Shown here piece by piece: positions 1 to 8,023 of a stretch of DNA of 64,000 nucleotides. The position numbers and the translations under genes were made by a program. Positions within the stretch are counted from its first letter, which is position 1. Each line of letters opens with the position of its first letter. This DNA is from Billgrantia endophytica. GTDB taxonomy: Bacteria; Pseudomonadota; Gammaproteobacteria; Pseudomonadales; Halomonadaceae. The notes under the pieces were generated by a model, which was given only the letters and a program-made list of their open reading frames with translations, had not been told where the DNA came from and made no database searches. Location: contig NZ_PNRF01000047.1 in the NCBI RefSeq assembly GCF_002879615.1, positions 39,388 to 103,387 of the forward strand, read 5' to 3'.

Positions 1-786
1 GCGGCCACGACAGCGGTTCGTGACGCCGCGTCGCAGGGCGGGGGCAACCTGGCGCTGGTCGAACTCGACTTGGCTTCCCTGCAAAGCGTTCGCGCCTGTG
101 CGGACAAGCTGCTGACTGACGGGACGCCGTTCGATGCCATCATCGCCAACGCCGGAGTGATGGCCACGCCGTTCGAAAAAACGGTGGACGGCTTCGAACT
201 TCAGTTTGCCGCCAACTATCTCGGCCATTTCGCCTTGATCACGCGGATCGGACGGCTGCTCACCGACAATGGGCGCGTGGTGATGCTCTCCTCCCAGGCT
301 CACCGCGTCGCCGATGTCGACCTGGATGATCCTGGTTTCGAGCGACAGGAGTACTACCCCTTTGTCGCCTATGGCAAATCGAAGACGGCCACGTCTCTCT
401 TCGCCGTGGAATTCGACCGGCGGCATCGGGATCGCGGGATCCGCGCGGCCTCAGTGATGCCGGGGAACAGCATGACGGATCTCGGCCGTCACTTCTCTCC
501 GGAGGCGGTGCAGGAGCTTTTCGAGACGGTGGGCAAAGCGCGCGCCGATGCGGGTCTCCCCCCACTCGAGCTGAAAGAGATTCCCCAGGCGGCCGCCACG
601 TCGGTCTGGGCTGCCGTCGTGGCCGACAAGGACGAGATTGGCGGCCGCTACCTCGAAGACTGCGCGGCCGCTCCGATCGACGATACTCCCAACCCCTTTG
701 CCGACGGTGTGAAGTCCTACGCGCTCGACGCCGACAGGGCCAGGCAGCTCTGGTCCCTCAGCGAGAAGTGGATAAACGTGCTGTAA
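1..786 (+). CDS. Short-chain dehydrogenase/reductase, 5' end outside the window
   Basis: The reading frame is open from base 1 and the true start lies upstream of the window. The visible part holds the SDR signature elements: an NAG motif after the central beta strand (IIANAGVMATP) and the catalytic Tyr-Lys pair in YGKSK, followed by the PGN loop typical of the family. The N-terminal glycine-rich NAD(P)-binding motif is not in view, so only about 260 residues can be judged. The overall look is that of the retinol-dehydrogenase-like, large-tailed SDRs, with an unknown substrate. It is transcribed toward the pca genes and converges with pcaG; a strong hairpin lies between them. There is no evidence that it belongs to the pca pathway. 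Confidence 0.85.
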   Translation, partial: AATTAVRDAASQGGGNLALVELDLASLQSVRACADKLLTDGTPFDAIIANAGVMATPFEKTVDGFELQFAANYLGHFALITRIGRLLTDNGRVVMLSSQAHRVADVDLDDPGFERQEYYPFVAYGKSKTATSLFAVEFDRRHRDRGIRAASVMPGNSMTDLGRHFSPEAVQELFETVGKARADAGLPPLELKEIPQAAATSVWAAVVADKDEIGGRYLEDCAAAPIDDTPNPFADGVKSYALDADRARQLWSLSEKWINVL

Positions 787-808
787 CGGCGTCTGGTACG
801 AGCCATCC

Positions 809-844
809 AAAAAAGCCAAGAGCCAGCGCAGTGCGCTGGCTCTT
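809..844 (-). terminator. Rho-independent terminator for pcaHG
   Basis: A perfect inverted repeat (818-828 pairing with 834-844) is followed, when read on the minus strand, by a run of six T (complement of 809-814). It lies about 48 bases beyond the pcaG stop codon. On the plus strand the stem has only a short T tract, so it is primarily the pcaG terminator, though it may also stop the converging SDR transcript. Confidence 0.8.
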
Positions 845-891
845 GATGCTGGCGGGCCGTCCTTGCCTGGCAAACGCCAAAATCGAAGCGC

Positions 892-1524
892 CTAGAAGTC
901 GAAAAAGACGGTCTCGCCTTCGCCCTGCAGCTTGATGTCGAGGCGGTAGCGCACCTTGTCGTCGGCCTCTTCGCGCTTGGCGATGAGGGTCTGGCGGCGG
1001 CTCGGCGACTCGATGCGGGAGAGCACCGGGCAGGCGGCGTTGGCCTCGGCTTCGTCCTCGAAGTAGAGACGGGTCTGCAGGTGGATGTTCTCCCCCCGGG
1101 CAAAGATCGCCAGGTTGATGTGCGGCGCCATGGGCTGACCGCTCACGTGGGCCACCGGGCCCGGCTTGACGGTCTTCAGCGACCATTCACTGCCGTGGTC
1201 GAAGGTAGTGGCGGTGCGCCCGAAGCTGTTGAACGGCTTCTTGAGGTCGTACTCGGGCTGGTAGGCTCCGTTGGCGTCGGCCTGCCAGGCCTCGAGAAAG
1301 GCGTCGCGCACCAGGTCGCCGTTGCCGTCGATCACGGTGCCGACGACTTCGATCAGCTCGCCCTCGGCCCCTTCCCGGGCCATCTCGTTCCAGATCTCCT
1401 CGTCGCGGGTCGGGTTGCCGACGGCGGCCAGGGCCAGGCCGATATGCACGTAGGGCCCGGCGGTCTGGGAGGAGGTCTCGCGCAGCATCAGCTCGCTGGC
1501 GGGAACGCTGTTCGGCTGTTTCAT
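892..1524 (-). CDS. pcaG: Protocatechuate 3,4-dioxygenase alpha subunit
   Basis: This is the non-catalytic alpha subunit of intradiol protocatechuate 3,4-dioxygenase, which opens the protocatechuate ring to 3-carboxy-cis,cis-muconate in the beta-ketoadipate pathway. At 210 residues it has the usual length. It shows the family start (SQTAGPYVHIGLA), the EVVGTVIDGNGD strand and the APHINLAIFARG segment that aligns with the iron-ligand region of the beta subunit but lacks the ligands, as expected for alpha. It follows pcaH on the minus strand with a 30-base gap and would be co-transcribed. It looks intact, but its partner pcaH is 5'-truncated, so activity depends on whether that subunit is still made. 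Confidence 0.95.
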   Translation of the reverse strand: MKQPNSVPASELMLRETSSQTAGPYVHIGLALAAVGNPTRDEEIWNEMAREGAEGELIEVVGTVIDGNGDLVRDAFLEAWQADANGAYQPEYDLKKPFNSFGRTATTFDHGSEWSLKTVKPGPVAHVSGQPMAPHINLAIFARGENIHLQTRLYFEDEAEANAACPVLSRIESPSRRQTLIAKREEADDKVRYRLDIKLQGEGETVFFDF

Positions 1525-1554
1525 GTGCTTTCCCCTTACTGGTTCTCTGCCCGC

Positions 1555-2196
1555 TTACTGATTTTCGAAATAGGTCTGCAGCTCGCCGCGTACCACCAGA
1601 TCGAAGCGGTAGGCCAGGCAATCCATGGGTTTGCTGCGCGCCATGTCGAGGCGCCCGATCATGGTCTCGACCGCATCCGGGTCCTTGATGGTGTGGACGA
1701 TGGGACACAGTGGAATCAGCGGGTCGCCCTCGAAATACATCTGGGTGATCAGGCGGGTGGAGATCGATGGGCCCATCACCGAGACATGGATGTGCGAGGG
1801 GCGCCAGCTGTTGGGGTCGTTGGGCCAGGGGTACGGGCCGGGCTTGATGGTGCGGAAACGGTACCAGCCCTGCTCGTCGGTCAGGGTACGGCCCACGCCG
1901 CCGAAGTGCGGGTCCAGCGGGGCCAGGTAGCGGTCGTTCTTGTGACGGTAGCGCCCGCCGGCGTTGGCCTGCCACATCTCGACCAGGGTGTGCGGCACCG
2001 GTTTGCCGAACTGGTCGATCACGCGGCCGAACATGATGATGCGCTCGCCGACCGGGAGTCCTTCACCCTGTGTGAAGTTCAGCAGCAGGTCGTTGTCGTG
2101 GGGACCCATGCGCAGGTGGCGGAAGTCGGGGCCGGTGAGTTCGGAAACGCTGGGCTGCTGCATGCTGACCAGCGCCTGCTGCGGCGAGCGGGCCAC
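1555..2196 (-). CDS. pcaH: Protocatechuate 3,4-dioxygenase beta subunit, N-terminus lost
   Basis: This is the catalytic, Fe(III)-binding beta subunit. The ligands are visible: Tyr83 (GRYRH), Tyr122 (PGPYPWP), His135 and His137 (PSHIHVS). Each lies exactly 25 positions before the corresponding residue of the Pseudomonas putida beta subunit (108, 147, 160, 162), so 25 N-terminal residues are missing. The frame can only begin at an internal GTG at 2194-2196 (a valine in normal homologues). Directly upstream the DNA switches, in another frame, to the start of a PcaQ-like regulator. A GGAG about 10 bases before this GTG could allow initiation, but the normal start and leader are gone. The catalytic domain is otherwise intact. 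Whether it is expressed is uncertain. Confidence 0.9.
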   Translation of the reverse strand: MARSPQQALVSMQQPSVSELTGPDFRHLRMGPHDNDLLLNFTQGEGLPVGERIIMFGRVIDQFGKPVPHTLVEMWQANAGGRYRHKNDRYLAPLDPHFGGVGRTLTDEQGWYRFRTIKPGPYPWPNDPNSWRPSHIHVSVMGPSISTRLITQMYFEGDPLIPLCPIVHTIKDPDAVETMIGRLDMARSKPMDCLAYRFDLVVRGELQTYFENQ

Positions 2197-2197
2197 G

Positions 2198-2291
2198 GTG
2201 CCAGCCGCTCGGCGGCCCGGGCGAAACTGCGCTGGCGGGCCACCTCGAGGAAGACCTGCAGATGGCGCAGCTTGATACGGGCGTTGAGCAT
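2198..2291 (-). pseudogene. pcaQ: pcaQ-like LysR regulator, N-terminal stub fused to pcaH
   Basis: The first 31 codons read MLNARIKLRHLQVFLEVARQ and continue through FARAAERLA. This is the start of the LysR-type HTH that characterises PcaQ, activator of pca genes in proteobacteria. Homology stops near 2198, where the sequence becomes pcaH in a frame shifted by two bases, and more than 250 residues of the regulator are absent. Normally pcaQ would be a separate gene beside pcaH, so one deletion removed both the body of pcaQ and the first codons of pcaH. The pcaQ start codon remains and would now give a short chimeric peptide. Confidence 0.8.
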
Positions 2292-2300
2292 GCGGGTTTC

Positions 2301-2924
2301 CTACTGACGTGAGGCGAGCAGCCGCGGGGTGACGACCATGGCCACCAGGCTGATCAGCAGGGTCGGCAGGAAGGCCAGCGCCACGGTTCCCGAGAGGTCG
2401 TTGAGCCAGCCGCCCACACCACGTGACCGCCCGGCAGCCACAGCATCAACGGCAGGGCCAGCAGCGCCAGGGCAGTGATGCCGATCAACGGGCGGGCCCG
2501 GCCCATCAGCCGGTCGGCGTAGAAGATCAGCAGCGCCGAGGAAAGCATCTGGGCGCCGTTGAGGGCCGTGAGGCTGGGTGCCAGCAGCGAGAGGCGCGCG
2601 CGCCTCGAGCAGCGGCGTCAGGAAGACGTTGCCGGTGAAGTAGAGTGCCGCCGCCGAGCCGAGCAGGGCCACCAGGCGCCACGTGCGGCCGTCGCGAACG
2701 TTCGGCAGGGTGAGGCTCGCGCTGCGGGAGCCGTTCGCCATGGCCGGAAGTTGCCGACAGCCGACGATCAGCGCCAGCATCAGCAGCGGTACGGGCGCCA
2801 CCCACAGGGCGAAGGCCCACTGCCAGTAAGCGCCGAGCCAGGCCGCGGCCAGGGGGCCGGTGGCGCCCGCCGCCAGCAGCTCGCTCACCAACATCGGCGG
2901 CGGTGTGGTGGTGTCCTGAGTCAT
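2301..2924 (-). pseudogene. Decayed MFS transporter, CynX-like
   Basis: Transporter-like sequence is spread over shifting minus-strand frames. The ATG at 2924 (with AGGAGAG upstream) starts MTQDTTTPPPMLVSELL, then joins GPLAAAWLGAYWQWAFALWV, suggesting an internal deletion of the first helices. A frame change at a GC-repeat near 2590-2600 moves the reading to LLAPSLTALNGAQMLSSAL, continuing DRLMGRARPLIGITALALL. Another change near 2410 leads to the C-terminal helix GWLNDLSGTVALAFLPTLL and a normal stop. In the context of pcaGH it may once have taken up an aromatic acid, but the residual sequence does not prove that. It is non-functional as it stands. Confidence 0.75.
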
Positions 2925-3297
2925 GCCCTGCTCTCCTGATTTCAAACGCCCTGCCCATAAAGCCGAAACCGGCCAAAGGCCGGTTCGGATCGTGCCATGC
3001 GGCACGTCTTGTTAGCACTCTAAAAAAGGTCCCAGGCAAACTTTCCACGGTCGAATGGCAGCCCGCTTCGCCACCACCGACCTCCCCACAAGTACCTGAT
3101 AAAAAACTTTATTAGCCAAGCCAGAAGCAGGACTCGCCATTGGCACTACAGACAGCCCGATGACACTTTGTTACGCTAAGCTCCATTAGAGCGCTGATCA
3201 GCAAGCGCCAATGCCGCAGGGGCGCGTGTGCCTGGATGCCAGGACCGCGTCCCCCCGAAATAGAAAAAGGGCCGCGTGCAGTACGCCGAGGGAAGGA
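2925..3297. other. Intergenic stretch with two small hairpins
   Basis: About 370 bases separate the dead transporter from the helicase start. Two adjacent inverted repeats are visible: AACCGGCC/GGCCGGTT (2967-2985) and CGTGCC/GCACG-type arms at 2991-3006, the second followed by TCTTGTT. They could act as a weak terminator. The segment 3095-3115 is locally AT-rich. No gene is recognised, and this is the left boundary of the defence island. Confidence 0.4.
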
Positions 3298-5731
3298 ATG
3301 GGCCAGCACCAGCAGTTTGCACCGGGCATGCGCCTGGAAATCCGTGATGCCGAGTGGCGCCTCACGCGCCTGGATCATTCGAGCGACGGCGGCTACCTGC
3401 TCGGCTGCACCGGACTCTCCGAGCTGGTGCGCGGCCGCGAGACCCAGTTCCTCAGTCGGCTCGAGGACGACATCCGCATCCTCGACCCGGCGACCACCGA
3501 ACTGGTCGATGATCTCTTCCAAGGCTATCGTGCCGGCCTACTCAACCTGGCCACCCAACTGCGCGACACCGCTCCGACTGACGAGCGCATCCATCTCGGC
3601 CACCACGCCGCCATGGATACCCTGCCCTTCCAGCTCGAGCCGACCCGCCAGGCGCTGGGCCAGCCCCGGGCCCGCATCCTGATCGCCGACGCAGTGGGCC
3701 TGGGCAAGACCCTGGAGGCCGGCATCCTCACCAGCGAACTGATCGCCCGCGGCCGCGGCAAGCGCATCCTGGTGCTGGCGGTGAAATCCATGCTCGGCCA
3801 GTTCCAGCAGGAGTTCTGGAACCGTTTCACCATCCCGCTCACCCGGCTCGACTCACAGAGCCTGGCAAGGGTCCGGGGCCGCATCCCGGCCAACCACAAC
3901 CCTTTCCACTACTTCGATCCGGCGATCATCTCCATCGATACCCTCAAGCAGGACATCGAGTATCGCCACTACCTGGAGCAGGCCCACTGGGACATCATCA
4001 TCGACGAGGCCCACAATGTGGCCGAGCGCGCCGGGGCCCACGGCGCCTCCCAGCGCGCCCGCCTGGCCCGGCTACTGGCGACCCGCTCCGACACCCTCAT
4101 CATGCTCTCGGCCACACCCCACGACGGCAAGCCCGAGAGCTTCGCCAGCCTGATGAACATGCTGGATCCCACGGCCATCGCCACCCCCAGCGACTACGCC
4201 CATGAGGACTTCCGCGACAAGGGCCTGGTGATCCGCCGCTTCAAGAAGGACGTGCGCGACCAGCTCGGCGACTTCCCCGACCGCGAGATCGCCCGCCACC
4301 GGACGCCGGCCAGCTCCGAGGAGGAACACGCCTTCGGCGAGCTGATGAATGTCAGCTTCCATACCCTAGACGGCAAACGCACCGCCGGCAGCGGCCTGTT
4401 TCGCACCCGCCTGGAGAAGACCCTGTTCTCCAGTCCCGCGGCCTGTCTCTCCGCCATCGAGAACCGCCTGGCAAGGCTGCACAAGCAGGCGCGAAGCCCC
4501 GAGCGCGATACCGACATCTCGAGTCTCGAGGGGCTGGCCCTGGCGATCCGTGCCGTCACCCCCGAGCGCTTCGGCAAGTATCAGGCTCTCCTCAAGCTAC
4601 TGGGCCGCCAGGCCGGCCAGGGGGAACTGGGCTGGAGCCGCGACAGCGACAACCGCCTGGTGATCTTCACCGAGAGCCTGGTCACTCTGGCGTTTCTCGA
4701 GAAAAACCTGCCCGCCGACGCCGGCCTGCTCGACGACCAGCTCGCCCACAGCGAATCACCGCTGGAGGCCTTTATCCCCGAGGCGCCGCCCGCCCGGGAC
4801 CTGGCGGACTTGACCACCCAGCCACCGCGGCTCTATCCCAGCACCCTGGCCTGGCCCCCTGCGGCCATCGACTGGCTGCGCCAGGCCATGCGCGACCAGG
4901 GCCAGGAGCTGGAGGCCAGCGTAGACGAGCACGCCCAGCGCCTCGAGTTCGTCGCTCCCGAGGACCTGCGTCAGCGGCTCACCTACCTGCCTCGCGAGAT
5001 CCGCCCCGAACACGATCGCTTCATCCTCACCGCCGATATCGCCCGCATGCAGCAGGCCCTCGACCAGGCCCGCCAGGAAGACGACCCCTGGCCCACCGTG
5101 CAGTACCTCTGGCCGCTGCACCCTCTGCTCGAATGGCTGCGCGACCGCATCCTCAACGCCTTCGGCCGCCACACCGCCCCGGTGATCCGCGTGCCCGGCC
5201 ATCTGCCCACCGGCCAGGCCCGCTTCCTGCTCCAGGGGGGCTACCCCAACCGCCACGGCCAATCGCTTATCCAGGCCTGGTGCGCCGTACCGGTAGAGAC
5301 CACCAGCGGCAACGTCGGCGAGCCCATGCCCCTCGAGGAGGTTCTGGCCGAGCTAGCGCTCGATCCCACCGTCCTGCCCAATCCCGGCATCCCCGGTAAT
5401 ACCACGGCCCTGCAGGACGACCTGCCCAGTGCCGTGGCGCTACCTCGAGGCCACCCGTCAGGTGCGCGAAGACGAACTCAACAAACGACTCAACGCCCAG
5501 ATGCGGGCCATGGACGCCCTCAAGGCCCACCATCAGAACCATATCGAGCTCGACCTCGCCGCCAGCCGCGAGCAGCGCCGCCGCGAGGAACGCACCGCCC
5601 AGCTCGAGCGCGTCTTCGACGATTACCTGGACTGGCTGGAAGCCACCCAGCAGATCGAGCCCCGGCCCTGGCTCCAAGTCGCCGCCGTCTTCACCGGCGA
5701 CCCCGCCTCTCCCCAGGAGGCGCAGGCATGA
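3298..5731 (+). pseudogene. SNF2/RapA-like helicase with internal deletion and C-terminal frameshift
   Basis: The ATG at 3298 is chosen because GAGGGAAGG lies just before it and homology-like sequence begins there. The N-terminal half is a well-formed superfamily 2 ATPase: motif I ADAVGLGKT, motif II DEAH in IIIDEAHNV, motif III LSATPH. After the FTESLVTLAFLEKN segment (near 4725) the frame passes straight to a C-terminal region. Motifs V and VI of the second helicase domain are absent, which implies an in-frame deletion. Near 5430 the reading frame shifts; the other frame (5429-5731) carries a charged coiled-coil tail (WRYLEATRQVREDELNKRL) and the natural stop. Proteins of this type (for example DrmD of class 1 DISARM) accompany DNA methyltransferases in defence loci. 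That assignment is an inference, and the gene cannot make a working helicase. Confidence 0.75.
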
Positions 5732-5946
5732 TGCGTCTCATCGAGTTGACTCTCGCTCACCCACCCCTGGCAAGCCGCCACGCTTCGGCCGCTGGCGCCT
5801 TGCAACGGGCCGCCGGCGCGACTACCATTGCCATCAATACACCCGCCAAGCCTATGTGGACTTCGGTTCTCACGCTCAAATTGCGCGGGTTTTTTATTGT
5901 CCGCGATAAAACCCGTGGCCACCCCTCACAGGAGATGGCCTCATGA
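5728..5946 (+). pseudogene. Stub of the gene following the helicase
   Basis: An ATG at 5728 overlaps the helicase stop as ATGA and is preceded by AGGAGG, the hallmark of a translationally coupled operon gene. The protein begins MMRLIELTLAHPP and then runs into unrelated sequence, stopping after 72 codons. The original gene seems to have been deleted except for its first dozen codons. Its identity cannot be recovered from this stub. Confidence 0.5.
5886..5915 (+). other. Hairpin upstream of the Abi_2 gene
   Basis: The arms CGGGTTTT (5886-5893) and AAAACCCG (5908-5915) form an 8-bp stem about 28 bases before the Abi_2 start. It could be a terminator remnant or a leader structure; nothing decides between these. 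Confidence 0.35.
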
Positions 5947-6968
5947 TGCGCTTTACCAAGCCCGCCCTGACGGCACGCGATCAGCTCGACCTGCTGATCG
6001 AGCGAGGCTTGCACATCAATGACCGTGAACGCGCTCTTCGGCTGCTTGAAGTCACGACATCCTTCAGACTCAGCCCTTATATGCGGCCCTTCCAATATCC
6101 CGATGACTCAGAGCACCGGTTCAAACCGGACGCCCGGTTATCGGATATCATGCAGGCCTACCGTTTCGACAGCGACCTCCGTCAGCTAGTGATGGTGGCC
6201 ATCGAGAGGGTCGAGATCGCCGTACGGACGGGTATCAGCAACCATATGGCCTGCCAATACGGTACGCATTGGTACTTGACGCCCGCGCGCTTCAAGGCCC
6301 ACTTCGATCATCCACGGTTGCTCACTGAGCTCAACGACAAACTCGCCAAGGAAGCCCGTCAGTATCACAAAGAGATAGAACGCATCGAGAGGGCGAAGGT
6401 ACCCGAGGAAATCAAACAGGCGCGAAAAGAGAGCCGCAAGCGCGACAATTACCCACGCTATTACGCTCTCACCTACGACCAGCCTGCGCACCTGCCTTCC
6501 TGGGCGATGGTGGAAGAGCTGAGCCTCGGCACGCTATCCCATCTGTTCGATGGGCTTGACGAGTACCGTGATCGAAAGTCCATCGCACGTCGCTTCGCCC
6601 TCCCGCACCATGTGCTCGCGAGCTGGCTGCACACACTGACATTCATTCGGAATGTCTGTGCGCATCATTTCCGACTCTGGAACCGCGAGCTCTCGATTCC
6701 GCCCAGTTGGCCGAAACACCTCACTTTTCCGGCACCTCAGGCGGGAAGGGGCGTCCCTCGCCGCCTCTTCAGCGTCCTGATGATGCTGACTCACCTCACC
6801 ACCCAGATCAGCCCGGACACCCGCTGGCCCGGTCGCCTGCAGGCCCTGCTGGCGGAATTCCCCGATATTCCTCGTCCGCCCATGGGTTTTCCGGACGACT
6901 GGCTGCAACGACTGGCATCGCTTCATCCACAACCGCCGGCTGCGGCCGGCGGCGCGCAGACGCGTTAA
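5943..6968 (+). CDS. Abi_2 (AbiD/AbiF) family abortive infection protein
   Basis: The protein has 341 residues, all helical in character, and matches the Abi_2 family of phage abortive-infection proteins. The opening FTKPALTARDQLDLLIERGL is the usual N-terminal signature. The core ELSLGTLSHLFDGL is followed by the RNVCAHH motif (Arg236 to His241), an R-x4-H pair as in HEPN ribonucleases. Members stop phage growth by damaging cell metabolism, presumably through RNA cleavage. The start at 5943 has an AGGAGA Shine-Dalgarno. It is the only intact gene between a broken helicase and a broken methyltransferase, so it was probably embedded in that system and survived its decay. The C-terminal proline/alanine-rich tail shows no domain. 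Confidence 0.85.
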   Translation: MMRFTKPALTARDQLDLLIERGLHINDRERALRLLEVTTSFRLSPYMRPFQYPDDSEHRFKPDARLSDIMQAYRFDSDLRQLVMVAIERVEIAVRTGISNHMACQYGTHWYLTPARFKAHFDHPRLLTELNDKLAKEARQYHKEIERIERAKVPEEIKQARKESRKRDNYPRYYALTYDQPAHLPSWAMVEELSLGTLSHLFDGLDEYRDRKSIARRFALPHHVLASWLHTLTFIRNVCAHHFRLWNRELSIPPSWPKHLTFPAPQAGRGVPRRLFSVLMMLTHLTTQISPDTRWPGRLQALLAEFPDIPRPPMGFPDDWLQRLASLHPQPPAAAGGAQTR

Positions 6969-6981
6969 GGCAAGGAACGCT

Positions 6982-7510
6982 ATGGCAAACGCAGACATCG
7001 TCAACGACAACGAGTTCTACAGCGAGCACTACCTCGCCGACATCTTCGAGGGCGATATCCGCGGCGTGCCCGAGGCCTGGCAGCAGCGCGCCACCGAGCA
7101 CGGCGACAAGACGCCCTGGGCCCTGCTGCACCGCGACGCCCATAAGCGGCTGCGCGAGATCGAGGCGGTGCATGCCCTGGCCCGTCGCGGCCGCGCCCGC
7201 GAGGCGGTGGATGCCGTCCGGAACCTGGCCCGCCCGCTGCTTGAGGCCTTCGGCTATGCGGCGCATCCCGAGCGGCTCTCCCGCGAGTGCCTGCGCTACA
7301 TGTACTGGCTGCTGTTCCTGTTCTATATCTGGGCTGGGAAGATATCAAATATCTGCAGGAAGGCGTCGTCCGCAGACCTACCTCGACGACACCCTCCCCG
7401 ACGGCCCTTGGGAAAAGACCGTGGAATACCACGCCCCCTTCACCCGCCCGGACCGGGAGAGGGACTACGAGGAAGCCTGGGCGTTTTTTGAGCGAGGAGA
7501 ACAAGGTTGA
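6982..7510 (+). pseudogene. Large DNA methyltransferase of a defence system, only the two ends left
   Basis: The first ~120 codons (MANADIVNDNEFYSEHYLAD, followed by IFEGDIRGV) look like the N-terminus of the very long Eco57I-type or DrmMI-like adenine methyltransferases that pair with SNF2-like helicases. Near 7335 the frame breaks. A different frame carries TYLDDTLPDGPWEKTVEYHA and ends EEAWAFFERGEQG at 7510, which reads like the natural C-terminus. The whole catalytic centre, including any NPPY motif, is missing, so well over a thousand residues appear deleted. The family call rests on recognisable ends only. Confidence 0.6.
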
Positions 7511-7575
7511 TTTTGGGTAGTAATATCCCTAACTCTGTCCTCGAGTGAGGCCATCATATAAAAAGGAAAAAAATC

Positions 7576-7962
7576 ATGAAAAAGCGCAAGGGAATCAACA
7601 TGAAGGGAAAGTTTATGATGGCTGCTGCAGGTGCCACTCTCCTTGTTACAGGCTGCACCAGTGTCGGAGTCACCCCGGTCAATAGCTTCTCCGCCAAGCC
7701 GGCCAACTGCCAGCTCGATATCTATGCTAGCGAGGCAGAAATCCAACGCCCCTTCCAGACGGCTTGTCTAATCAATTCACGGACCGGCACCACCGCATTC
7801 CACCGCAAGAATGCTGCAGCGGCCATTGATCACGCACGCTCCGAGGCCTGTGGATGCGGCGCCGATGCCATGCTGATACAAGCAACCGATACTCAAGGAG
7901 TTACCATGACGACCTGGGGGCAGGGAAAAGCCATCATCCAAGCGATCCGCTATACAGACTAA
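7576..7962 (+). CDS. Small predicted lipoprotein upstream of Zorya
   Basis: The 128-residue protein has a basic N-terminus, a hydrophobic stretch and a lipobox (LLVTGC, cysteine about residue 27), so it should be exported and lipidated. The mature part is about 100 residues with a Cys-Gly-Cys-Gly motif (EACGCGADAML) and two further cysteines, and no recognised domain. AAAAAGGA precedes the ATG at 7576. An in-frame ATG at 7600 is an alternative start that still keeps the signal peptide. It lies 61 bases before zorA on the same strand, so co-transcription with Zorya is possible. No function is assigned. Confidence 0.65.
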   Translation: MKKRKGINMKGKFMMAAAGATLLVTGCTSVGVTPVNSFSAKPANCQLDIYASEAEIQRPFQTACLINSRTGTTAFHRKNAAAAIDHARSEACGCGADAMLIQATDTQGVTMTTWGQGKAIIQAIRYTD

Positions 7963-8023
7963 ACGGGAACATCGTCACTCTATCCGCTGATGATGCACGA
8001 CCTGATTTAACCGAGGAGTCATA

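Noticed and set aside
1081..2307. A 408-codon plus-strand frame opposite pcaG/pcaH
   Set aside because: It mirrors two well-identified genes and shows no domain; composition fits antisense noise.
3095..3297. A start for the helicase at 3211, upstream of 3298
   Set aside because: No Shine-Dalgarno at 3211 and the extra 29 residues look like translated spacer; 3298 has a site and the family-like N-terminus.
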